From JBKJUK01 sp046590705 (lineage in GTDB: Bacteria; Acidobacteriota; Thermoanaerobaculia; Gp7-AA8), in contig JBKJUK010000118.1 in assembly GCA_046590705.1 (NCBI GenBank), positions 1-14,272 on the forward strand: 14,272 nt of DNA. Reading direction: 5' to 3'. Of this stretch, positions 1-9,390 are shown in pieces. The notes under the pieces are model-generated. The model worked only from the letters and a program-made list of their open reading frames with translations. It was not told where the DNA came from and did no database searches. Positions within the stretch are counted from its first letter, which is position 1; every line of letters starts with the position of its first letter. The position numbers and the translations under genes are program-made.

Positions 1-78
1 GGCGCGTTGCGCGCGCCCGCTCTCCGGTGCACTTCGACGGGCGGCCGAGGGAGCGGACGAGCGCAGCTCGCCCCTACG
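1..78. repeat. Dispersed intergenic repeat, copy 1 (upstream of speA)
   Basis: This stretch aligns with 2206-2272 downstream of speA in the same orientation. Shared blocks are a GCGCGTTG/CGCGTTGAGCGCG-like left end, a TGCA...TTCGA middle, CGGCCG, and a right end GCGCAG(C/T)TCGCCCCTACG. The copy here is slightly longer in the middle. It is noncoding: the open frame running through it belongs to the spurious 5' extension of speA. The window edge truncates any further left part. Confidence 0.5.
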
Positions 79-200
79 CGGTCCCGACGCCAGCTATCAG
101 CAGTGGTAAGGCACCAATCGAACTCCCCGATCCCGGATCAGCAAGAAATACATCGCACATCCGGATCTTTTTCCGCACAATCGCGCTTTACCCGAGTATC

Positions 201-210
201 GAAGAAGGAG
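201..210 (+). promoter_or_regulatory. Shine-Dalgarno site fixing the speA TTG start
   Basis: GAAGAAGGAG lies nine bases before the TTG at 220-222 and is a strong purine-rich ribosome binding site. No comparable site precedes the earlier in-frame start at 7, and the protein homology begins shortly after residue 90 of that longer frame. The site is therefore the best argument for initiation at TTG 220. Confidence 0.7.
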
Positions 211-219
211 CACGCTACA

Positions 220-2172
220 TTGCCGCAGACCAAGAGCGTCAGAAAAACGAAGACTCGCCAGCGAACTGGAGAGTGGTCCACCGCGGATGCCGTCGATCTC
301 TACATGATCGACCGCTGGGGCGGCGGTTACTTCGACGTGCAAGCTGACGGCAAGCTCACTGTCTCTCCGCTTCAGAAAGCCGGTGCGTCGATTCCACTGC
401 TCGACGTCGTGCAGGAGGCCTTCGACCAAGGTCTGCGGACACCGATGCTGGTGCGCTTTCAGGACCTGCTTCGTCACCGTGTGGAAACGTTGAACGAGGC
501 CTTCCAGGCTGCACTTCGCGAGAACAACTATCAGGGTCGCTACCGCGGCGTGTTCCCTATCAAAGTGAATCAGCTACGCGAAGTCGTGGAAGAGATTCTG
601 GAAGCCGGAAAACCGTACAACTACGGGATCGAGGTGGGATCGAAACCTGAGATTTTCGCAGGCCTGGCGGTCCACACGGATCCGGAATCACTCATCATCT
701 GCAACGGCTATAAAGACGACAACTACATACGAATGGCCCTGATCGGCCGAAAGCTCGACAAGAAAGTGATCATCGTCGCCGAGAAACTTTCCGAGGTCAG
801 AAGCATCGTGCGGATCGCGCGCGAACTGAATGTGCAGCCCTGGATCGGCATGCGTGTCCGTCTCCTCTCCAAAGGCGCCGGAATCTGGGCAACCTCGGGT
901 GGCGAACATGCGAAGTTCGGTTTGTCGACCGCTGAGATCCTCGAAGCGACGCACATTCTGGCCGAGGCCGGGATGGAGGACGCGTTCAAGCTCGTGCACT
1001 TTCATATCGGGTCGCAGATCCCCGACATTCTCACGATCAAACGCGCGGTAAGAGAGGCGGCGCGCTATTTCGCCAAGCTGGCCAAGCTCGGTCACAAGCT
1101 CGAGTATCTCGACGTCGGGGGCGGACTGGCCATTGACTATGACGGTTCACGCTCGACCTTTCACTCCTCGATGAATTACACCGTCGAAGAGTACGCCAAC
1201 GACATCGTCTACAACATCATGGACGTCTGCGACGAAGAGAAGGTGCCCCATCCCAACATCGTCTCGGAGTCAGGTCGTGCCATCGTGGCCCATCACTCGG
1301 TGCTGGTGGTGGAGGCCTTCGGCGCGATCGAGAAGACGCCACTGCAACCGTTGACCGTACAGGCCCGTGATCACAAACTGATTCGTGAACTCCTCGAAAT
1401 CGACGAGACCCTCACCGAGGACAATCTCACCGCTGCGTATCACGACCTCATTCAGATCAAGGAGCAGTCGCAGAACATGTTCGAACTCGGCATTCTCGAG
1501 CTCGACGTGAAGGCTCGACTGGAAACACTTTTCTGGCAGGTCGCCGAAAAGATCCAGCGACTCACGCTGACCATTGACAAGAGCGATCTGCCTGAAGACC
1601 TGCAGAACCTCTATAAGGAGCTTGCGGATCAGCACATCTGCAACTTCTCGGTCTTCCAGTCGCTTCTCGATCACTGGGCGCTCGGACAGCTCTTTCCCAT
1701 CCTGCCGATTCACCGGCTCGACACGGAGCCGAGTGCCGAGAGCACGCTGGTGGACATCACCTGCGACTCCGACGGCAAGGTTTCGAAGTTCATCGATCTC
1801 AACGATGTGCGAGACACGCTGCCTCTGCACGACATCGACAACGAACCCTACTACCTGGGCGTGTTTCTGACAGGCGCATACCAGGACATCATGGGAGACA
1901 TTCACAATCTTTTCGGGCGGGTGAACGAAGTGCACGTCTTCCTGGATGCCGACGAGGAAAGCGGCTACTACATCGAGGAGACCATCGCCGGGGACACCAT
2001 CGGCGAGGTGCTCATCATGACGCAATACGACATGCGCGATCTTTCCAAGAAGATGAAGCAGCAGTTCGATGCCGCCATCAAGGAAGACCGCCTCAAACCG
2101 AATGAAGCGATGCGGCTCCTCGCAGATTACGAGAGAGGTTTGAAGGACCAGACTTATCTCAGCCTGCCGTAG
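220..2172 (+). CDS. speA: Biosynthetic arginine decarboxylase (SpeA)
   Basis: PLP-dependent decarboxylase of the fold-III (alanine racemase-like) group that converts arginine to agmatine plus CO2, the first step of the agmatine route to putrescine; cytoplasmic. The 650-residue product has the usual SpeA length. Numbering from TTG 220: an N-terminal WGGGYFDV entry motif, FPIKVNQ with the PLP lysine near residue 116, HFHIGSQ at about 260-266, the phosphate-binding GGG at about 300-302, SESGRA, and the C-terminal TCDSDGK with catalytic Cys near 515. An in-frame ORF extends back to position 7, but that part is intergenic repeat sequence with no SpeA similarity. The GAAGAAGGAG site before TTG 220 supports the short form. 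No other polyamine gene (speB, aguA) is adjacent, so putrescine synthesis must be completed elsewhere. No clear terminator follows. Confidence 0.95.
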   Translation: MPQTKSVRKTKTRQRTGEWSTADAVDLYMIDRWGGGYFDVQADGKLTVSPLQKAGASIPLLDVVQEAFDQGLRTPMLVRFQDLLRHRVETLNEAFQAALRENNYQGRYRGVFPIKVNQLREVVEEILEAGKPYNYGIEVGSKPEIFAGLAVHTDPESLIICNGYKDDNYIRMALIGRKLDKKVIIVAEKLSEVRSIVRIARELNVQPWIGMRVRLLSKGAGIWATSGGEHAKFGLSTAEILEATHILAEAGMEDAFKLVHFHIGSQIPDILTIKRAVREAARYFAKLAKLGHKLEYLDVGGGLAIDYDGSRSTFHSSMNYTVEEYANDIVYNIMDVCDEEKVPHPNIVSESGRAIVAHHSVLVVEAFGAIEKTPLQPLTVQARDHKLIRELLEIDETLTEDNLTAAYHDLIQIKEQSQNMFELGILELDVKARLETLFWQVAEKIQRLTLTIDKSDLPEDLQNLYKELADQHICNFSVFQSLLDHWALGQLFPILPIHRLDTEPSAESTLVDITCDSDGKVSKFIDLNDVRDTLPLHDIDNEPYYLGVFLTGAYQDIMGDIHNLFGRVNEVHVFLDADEESGYYIEETIAGDTIGEVLIMTQYDMRDLSKKMKQQFDAAIKEDRLKPNEAMRLLADYERGLKDQTYLSLP

Positions 2173-2205
2173 GAGATTGGGACGCGAGACGCCATCTTTG
2201 AAAGG

Positions 2206-2272
2206 GTCGCGTTGAGCGCGCTGACTCTTCCGTGCATTCCTTCGAACGGCCGGGGCGCAGTTCGCCCCTACG
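2206..2272. repeat. Dispersed intergenic repeat, copy 2 (downstream of speA), with hairpin
   Basis: Second copy of the repeat at 1-78, in direct orientation. It contains a perfect 6-bp stem, GGGGCG at 2252-2257 and CGCCCC at 2263-2268, with a 5-base loop. No U-run follows, so it is not a standard intrinsic terminator, although it could cap the speA transcript. A CCGGCCCCCGG-rich stretch follows at about 2300-2315. Confidence 0.5.
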
Positions 2273-2381
2273 AGTGCATCCTGCCGTCATGACACCCGAC
2301 CCCGGCCCCCGGCCCAATCACGGCGGAATGAGATCAGCCGGGCAATCGTTACAATCGTCCACACACTGAAGGAGACTATCC

Positions 2382-3317
2382 ATGCGCAAATATCTTGCGA
2401 TTGCTGCACTAACGATCTCTGCTCTAGCCACAAACGCCTACGCGATCGGAGAGGCCCGCATCAGCGGTAAAGTCGTCGATGCCCAGGGACAGCCGCTCGC
2501 GGATGTACAGATCTCGATCAGCGCCGCGACCAAGGCAAAGAACTTCAGCACCAAAACCACCACGAACAAGAAGGGACAATTCTCCGCCTTTCTGCTCGAC
2601 GGAACCATTCAATACAAGTTCGTCTTCGCAAAAGAAGGCTTTGCAACGTACGAAGAGACCATGAAGCTCAAGCTGGTACCGGAAAAGAACGAGAAGACCG
2701 TCACGCTCAACTCCGGGAGCGCGACAGGGACCGTGACCGAGGTCACCGTGCCGGCCGCCGCCGCCAAACCTGATCCTGGTGTGGTTGCTTACAACGAGGG
2801 CGTCACTCTGGTGAACGAAGGAAAGGTCGCAGAGGCCATTCAGAAGTTCGAGACAGCGGTGGCAACGAAGCCGGAACTGAGTCAGGCTCATGCGATTCTC
2901 GCCAAGCTGTACGTACGGGAAAAGAAGTACGCCAAAGCAATCGAGAGCGCCAACAAGGCCCTCGCCATCAACGATGACGGTTCGCTGAACGGGGTACTCG
3001 CTGAGGCCTACGAGAAAAGCGGTGACAAGGTGAAAGCCGCCGAGTACAAGAAGAAAGCACCGGCAAATCCGTCCTCACTCTTCAATGAGGCAGCACGACT
3101 CATCAACAGCGGCAAAGATGCCGACGCTGAAGCGCTGCTCAAGCAGGCTGTGGTCGCGGACGAGAAGTTCGCCCCTGCCCATTACGAACTCGGAATGATT
3201 TACGTCCGGGCCGGCAAAAACAGCGACGCCAGAAAGCATCTTCAGAAGTACCTGGAGATCGAGCCGAATGGCAAAGATGCCGCCACCGCGAAAGAGATGC
3301 TGAATTACGTGAAATAG
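2382..3317 (+). CDS. Exported carboxypeptidase-regulatory-like / TPR protein
   Basis: 311-residue secreted or periplasmic protein of unknown specific function. A Sec signal peptide covers residues 1-21 (MRKYLAIAAL..., cleavage probably after AYA). Residues ~25-110 form a CnaB/carboxypeptidase-regulatory-like beta-sandwich (ISGKVVDAQGQPLADV, then TTNKKGQFSAFLLDG). An Ala/Pro linker (~119-133) leads to tetratricopeptide repeats at ~136-198, ~203-222 and ~232-298, for example AIQKFETAVATKP and HLQKYLEIEPNG. Such architectures normally mediate protein-protein contacts in the envelope, so a scaffold role is inference. The ATG is well supported by AAGGAG at 2369-2374, seven bases upstream. A strong terminator 24 bases after the stop indicates a monocistronic unit, and TACAAT at 2350-2355 is a possible -10 without a convincing -35. 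The lysine- and alanine-rich composition suits a soluble helical protein. Confidence 0.85.
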   Translation: MRKYLAIAALTISALATNAYAIGEARISGKVVDAQGQPLADVQISISAATKAKNFSTKTTTNKKGQFSAFLLDGTIQYKFVFAKEGFATYEETMKLKLVPEKNEKTVTLNSGSATGTVTEVTVPAAAAKPDPGVVAYNEGVTLVNEGKVAEAIQKFETAVATKPELSQAHAILAKLYVREKKYAKAIESANKALAINDDGSLNGVLAEAYEKSGDKVKAAEYKKKAPANPSSLFNEAARLINSGKDADAEALLKQAVVADEKFAPAHYELGMIYVRAGKNSDARKHLQKYLEIEPNGKDAATAKEMLNYVK

Positions 3318-3340
3318 CTGCCCGGAACAGATGTCAGAAC

Positions 3341-3370
3341 AAGGCGGGCAGATCTGCCCGCCTTTGCTTT
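3341..3370 (+). terminator. Rho-independent terminator after the TPR gene
   Basis: Arms AAGGCGGGCA (3341-3350) and TGCCCGCCTT (3355-3364) are perfectly complementary around a GATC loop and are followed by TTTGCTTT. It lies 24 bases beyond the stop codon at 3317. Confidence 0.85.
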
Positions 3371-3455
3371 GTGCACCCACTCGTCGAATGACGTGAACGC
3401 GAATGGAGCGATCGCGGGGACGATCCCCGCCAGCCCAGCAGATTCAATCACTTCG

Positions 3456-3635
3456 CGTCATTCCGATGAGCCGCGCGATCGCCAGACCCCCCGCAGTTGC
3501 AACAGCGAAGAGGAATCTCCGATCCGCGCCGATACGGTGTAACGTCACGACCATGGCGGCGCGGAACGGAGATTCCTCTTCGCGTGTCACACCTCGCAGG
3601 CTCACCGCAGCATTCCCATGCTCATCGGAATGACG
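3456..3635. repeat. 180-bp two-tier inverted-repeat element
   Basis: Outer arms CGTCATTCCGATGAG (3456-3470) and its exact complement (3621-3635) enclose an inner 26-bp stem, 3505-3530 against 3558-3583, with a single mismatch and a 27-base loop. The inner arm carries GAGGAATCTCCG and the partner CGGAGATTCCTC. No coding potential is apparent in either strand; the short ORFs across it are low-complexity translations of the repeat. The element occupies much of the 460-base gap between the TPR gene terminator and terC. A related element lies at 9159-9308. It resembles a non-autonomous palindromic repeat (REP/MITE-like) rather than a gene. Confidence 0.75.
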
Positions 3636-3765
3636 GTCTGGAGGGAAACGCAAACCTGCTGGCTCAGTCGCCTTGCCCGGCCCCCGGCTCCGGCCCCCGG
3701 CCGCCTCTCAGTCCGCCATCGCATCGAAAGCGACTCCATGTTACAAATGCGCGGACTTTTGTTTC

Positions 3766-3773
3766 GAGGAGAG
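3766..3773 (+). promoter_or_regulatory. Ribosome binding site fixing the TerC-family start
   Basis: GAGGAGAG ends four bases before the ATG at 3778 (AGGAG core at 3767-3771, six-base spacing). It chooses the 243-residue form over the in-frame ATG at 3673, whose extra 35 residues are a Pro/Arg-rich translation of the intergenic repeats. Confidence 0.75.
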
Positions 3774-3777
3774 TTGC

Positions 3778-4509
3778 ATGAGCTGGATGTCCGACCCGCA
3801 GGCATGGATCGCCTTTCTTACACTGGTGGCTCTCGAGATCGTACTCGGAATCGACAACATCATTTTCCTGTCGATTCTGGCGGGCAAACTTCCTAAGGAA
3901 CAGCAGCCTCGCGCTCGAACGATCGGGCTCGGTCTGGCTATGGGTATGCGCGTCTTACTACTGCTGTCTCTGGCCTGGCTGGTCAAGCTGACGCAGCCGC
4001 TCTTCACCATTCTTGGTGAAGCCATCTCCGGCCGCGACCTCATTCTCATCGGTGGAGGTCTCTTCCTCATCGGAAAGAGCACACATGAGATTCATGGGAA
4101 ACTCGAAGGCCAGGAAGGTCATGTCTCCGCGAAGGTAAAACCGTCCTTCACCAGTGTGCTGATCCAGATCGCCCTGCTCGACATCGTCTTCTCACTCGAC
4201 TCCGTCATCACCGCCGTGGGAATGGTCGAGAACATACAAATCATGATCTCGGCCGTAGTGGTCTCGATTTTCGTCATGATGTTCTTCTCCGGCCCGATCG
4301 GCCGGTTCGTCGAGAAGCATCCCACCGTGGCCATGCTGGCGCTCAGCTTCCTGGTAATGATTGGAGTGGCCTTGATCGCGGAAGGTTTCGATCATCACAT
4401 TCCCAAGGGTTACATCTACTTCTCGATGGCCTTCTCAGTCCTGGTGGAGATGTTGAACATCCGGCTCCGCAAAGAAGCGAAGCCGGTAAAGTTGCACGAC
4501 GCCTACTGA
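3778..4509 (+). CDS. TerC/YgdQ-family integral membrane protein
   Basis: 243-residue polytopic inner-membrane protein of the TerC (UPF0053) family, closest in remembered sequence to E. coli YgdQ. Hallmarks are LEIVLGIDNIIFLS near residues 19-32, with acidic Glu20 and Asp26 in the first membrane segment, and LLDIVFSLDSVITAVG at ~133-148, with Asp135 and Asp141 in a matching segment; these acidic pairs are the presumed metal-coordinating sites. PKGYIYFSMAFS near the C-terminus is also family-typical. About seven hydrophobic segments are visible. Family members are linked to metal (Mn) efflux or metalation of exported enzymes, and tellurite resistance is only a historical name; the substrate here is not shown. 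No CBS or CorC domain follows, unlike the longer paralogues. I saw no yybP-ykoY manganese riboswitch upstream. Confidence 0.9.
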   Translation: MSWMSDPQAWIAFLTLVALEIVLGIDNIIFLSILAGKLPKEQQPRARTIGLGLAMGMRVLLLLSLAWLVKLTQPLFTILGEAISGRDLILIGGGLFLIGKSTHEIHGKLEGQEGHVSAKVKPSFTSVLIQIALLDIVFSLDSVITAVGMVENIQIMISAVVVSIFVMMFFSGPIGRFVEKHPTVAMLALSFLVMIGVALIAEGFDHHIPKGYIYFSMAFSVLVEMLNIRLRKEAKPVKLHDAY

Positions 4510-4682
4510 TTCGCGACAGAGTTCTGTTTTCATGGTCCTGAACCCGCAGTGCTCGCAGAGTTTTCAGCTGCGGGCACGGAGAGCGCCCGGCGACGAAACC
4601 TCGTGAGAAATGCGAGCTGGCGAGCGGAAGTGGAAGAGCAGGGCTGCTGCGCAGCGTTACTGTAGGCATGGAGAAACAACGC

Positions 4683-5174
4683 ATGCTGAAAGCAGCCTCG
4701 CTCGTGTCCCTGGTTTTGATCCTCTCCGCCTGCGGCTCAGCAGGAAACTCAGCCTCAGATGTCACGCCTTCAGGTCTGATTCCGCCGGAAGTCGAAATTC
4801 GCCAGATCGGCGGAGTCGGTGGCGCGGCAGCTCGCAACATCACCGGCCCGATCGCGATTCAGCTGCAGGCAACCGTGCTGAATCAGTCCTCCGAAGCGCT
4901 GACCCTCGAGCGTATCGAAGTACAGTCTCTCGGTGCAGGCGCATACACCGTACAGCCGACCACCCGGCCCTTCAGGGACGCCATCATTGCATCGGGCGCA
5001 ACACAGTCATACGAGTTCTTCGTTTCCGGCACCGCGGAAGACACTGTGATGGGAGTCAATGGGCCGGTGACCATGCGCGTGACTGCGTACTTCAACTCCT
5101 CACTCGGGCGCTTCCGCAAAATCTACGTGCAGCAGGTCAATGACCAGTTGTCACGTCCCCGCTCTCCGAGATAA
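4683..5174 (+). CDS. Small hypothetical lipoprotein
   Basis: About 163 residues. A type II signal peptide is clear: a hydrophobic stretch SLVSLVLIL followed by lipobox LSAC and then G, so the mature protein starts at a lipidated Cys (residue 17). The remaining ~145 residues are rich in alternating hydrophobic beta-type segments (IAIQLQATVLNQ, LTLERIEVQSL, SYEFFVSG, VTMRVTAYF), consistent with a single Ig-like or LEA14-like beta-sandwich. I do not recognise a named family. ATG 4683 is preferred because GGAG at 4670-4673 sits nine bases upstream; an in-frame ATG at 4668 would add five residues (MEKQR) and has no obvious binding site. It follows terC by 173 bases and converges with metH, 50 bases between stops. 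Function unknown; envelope location is the only firm statement. Confidence 0.75.
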   Translation: MLKAASLVSLVLILSACGSAGNSASDVTPSGLIPPEVEIRQIGGVGGAAARNITGPIAIQLQATVLNQSSEALTLERIEVQSLGAGAYTVQPTTRPFRDAIIASGATQSYEFFVSGTAEDTVMGVNGPVTMRVTAYFNSSLGRFRKIYVQQVNDQLSRPRSPR

Positions 5175-5178
5175 CGAT

Positions 5179-5215
5179 TCTCTGCAGGGGCAGTTCATCA
5201 CTGCTCCTGCAGAGA
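5179..5215. terminator. Hairpin between convergent lipoprotein gene and metH
   Basis: A 16-base stem, 5179-5194 against 5200-5215, pairs with one G/T wobble around a five-base TCATC loop. It starts four bases after the lipoprotein stop and ends nine bases from the metH stop, so it could serve both strands. Neither side has a clear U-tract, so intrinsic termination would be weak or need Rho; it may instead protect 3' ends. Confidence 0.5.
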
Positions 5216-5224
5216 TCCGCCTCG

Positions 5225-8914
<3,690 letters not shown>

Positions 8915-8927
8915 CGTCGTCACGTCC

Positions 8928-8966
8928 AGAAAGAAAAAGCGCCCCACGAGTCGATTCGTGGGGCGC
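8928..8966 (-). terminator. Intrinsic terminator (attenuator) in the metH leader
   Basis: Read on the minus strand, an 11-bp perfect GC-rich stem (8966-8956 with 8949-8939, GCGCCCCACGA arm) closes a six-base loop and is followed directly by TTTTTCTTTCT (8938-8928). It lies only 14 bases before the metH ATG at 8914, so termination here would block metH completely. Its place downstream of the SAM-II-like aptamer marks it as the expression platform. Confidence 0.85.
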
Positions 8967-8990
8967 GAATTGGCAGACGGAGTTTTCGCG
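8964..8990 (-). promoter_or_regulatory. Candidate antiterminator stem in the metH leader
   Basis: On the minus strand CGCGAA (8990-8985) is complementary to TTCGCG (8969-8964). This stem would take up the first three bases of the terminator's 5' arm (8966-8964), and its own 5' arm begins at the last base of the aptamer. It is therefore a plausible alternative fold without ligand. It is weaker than the terminator, so competition during transcription is inference only. Confidence 0.35.
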
Positions 8991-9044
8991 GCAGAATTTA
9001 GCTTTTTTTAGCCTGGTTGCAAGCAGCCCCAAATCACTCCAGGT
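8990..9044 (-). promoter_or_regulatory. SAM-II-like riboswitch aptamer upstream of metH
   Basis: Minus-strand order: P1 5' arm CCTGG (9043-9039), junction AG, TGATTT (9036-9031), loop GGGGCTGCTT (9030-9021), GCAA (9020-9017), P1 3' arm CCAGG (9016-9012), A-rich linker CTAAAAAAA (9011-9003), then GCTAAA (9002-8997). The conserved SAM-II (metA motif) core is UGAUUU ... UUGCA(A/G) then P1 then an A-rich strand then GCUAAA, and all parts are present in order with similar spacing. The GC of GCUAAA can pair with the GC of UUGCAA to form the H-type pseudoknot; GGC (9028-9026) with GCC (8992-8990) could extend it. One deviation is two extra bases (AG) between P1 and UGAUUU. It is followed by an intrinsic terminator before a methionine-synthesis gene, which suits SAM feedback repression. 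Identification rests on remembered consensus, not on a covariance-model search. Confidence 0.8.
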
Positions 9045-9050
9045 ACGGTG

Positions 9051-9079
9051 AATGTATGGCAGGGGGAGATGTAAGTCAA
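9051..9079 (-). promoter_or_regulatory. Sigma70-like promoter of metH
   Basis: Minus-strand TTGACT (9079-9074) and TACATT (9056-9051) are separated by exactly 17 bases. The predicted start, 6-7 bases after the -10, falls at about 9045-9044, right at the first base of the riboswitch P1 stem. SAM-II aptamers commonly sit at the extreme 5' end of the message, so promoter and aptamer support each other. The -35 overlaps the first 7-base repeat array (starting near 9079). Confidence 0.7.
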
Positions 9080-9110
9080 TGGAGAATGGAGAATGTTGAA
9101 TGGAGAATGT
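9078..9110. repeat. GAGAATG heptamer repeats, left array
   Basis: GAGAATG occurs at 9082-9088, 9089-9095 and 9103-9109, with a variant TTGAATG in between. The same heptamer occurs in inverted orientation at 9347-9381, so the two arrays can pair across the intervening element. Confidence 0.65.
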
Positions 9111-9158
9111 GAGGACGCCCGCTGGAATTGAGAGAACGAAACGAGAGCGCTGAGCCGT

Positions 9159-9308
9159 CGTCATCCCGAGCGGCGGCTGGGTGGGTGCGAGGGATCTACG
9201 CACAAGGACCGCGCTGTGAATGTAGAGCGCGACCCCTTCGCGTAGATTCCTCAGTCGCGGCTTCTTTCGCGTTGCAGACCGAGCACCGTGTGCTCCTTCG
9301 GAATGACG
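9159..9308. repeat. 150-bp inverted-repeat element, second family member
   Basis: Left end CGTCATCCCGA (9159-9169) and right end TCGGAATGACG (9298-9308) are complementary apart from one wobble-type change. Inner arms GAGGGATCTACGC (9189-9201) and GCGTAGATTCCTC (9240-9252) differ at one position. A small GCGCT...AGCGC stem (9211-9230) lies at the centre. The order of end motif, GAGGAATCT-type motif, centre, and both in reverse matches the element at 3456-3635, so the two belong to one family. No coding potential is evident. Confidence 0.65.
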
Positions 9309-9337
9309 ATGCGAATGCAACTCCTCCGGATGACACC

Positions 9338-9381
9338 TCCATTCCTCATTCTCCATTCTCCATTCTCCATTCTCCATTCAT
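9338..9381. repeat. CATTCTC heptamer repeats, right array
   Basis: Four perfect tandem CATTCTC units run from 9347 to 9374, followed by the variant CATTCAT (9375-9381) and preceded by degenerate units from 9338. It is the reverse complement of the left array at 9078-9110. The array ends nine bases before the ATG of the next gene, so it occupies the position where a ribosome binding site would be expected. Confidence 0.75.
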
Positions 9382-9390
9382 ACTTAGCCC

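Noticed and set aside
1270..2025. 251-codon minus-strand open frame opposite speA
   Set aside because: It is the antisense shadow of a clearly conserved SpeA coding region; the composition is Val/Asp/Arg-heavy and no motif or start signal is present.
3403..3653. Short ORFs across 3403-3805 on both strands
   Set aside because: They arise from the palindromic repeat and GC-rich DNA; translations are Arg/Ser/Pro-rich, with no start signals or known motif.
3640..3777. yybP-ykoY manganese riboswitch upstream of the TerC-family gene
   Set aside because: TerC genes often carry one, so I looked for it, but the conserved loop sequences and the terminator or sequestering stem are absent; the region is mostly GC-rich repeat.
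4610..5143. 177-codon plus-strand frame overlapping the lipoprotein gene
   Set aside because: It is Arg/Ser-rich with no signal peptide, while the other frame has a textbook lipobox and beta-strand pattern.
8967..9110. Cobalamin or SAM-I riboswitch upstream of metH
   Set aside because: No B12-box or the four-way-junction core of SAM-I is visible, and the leader is too short; the SAM-II-type core explains the conserved motifs better.
9078..9381. CRISPR array suggested by regular repeats
   Set aside because: The units are only 7 bases, directly tandem without spacers, and inverted on the two sides; no cas genes are present.
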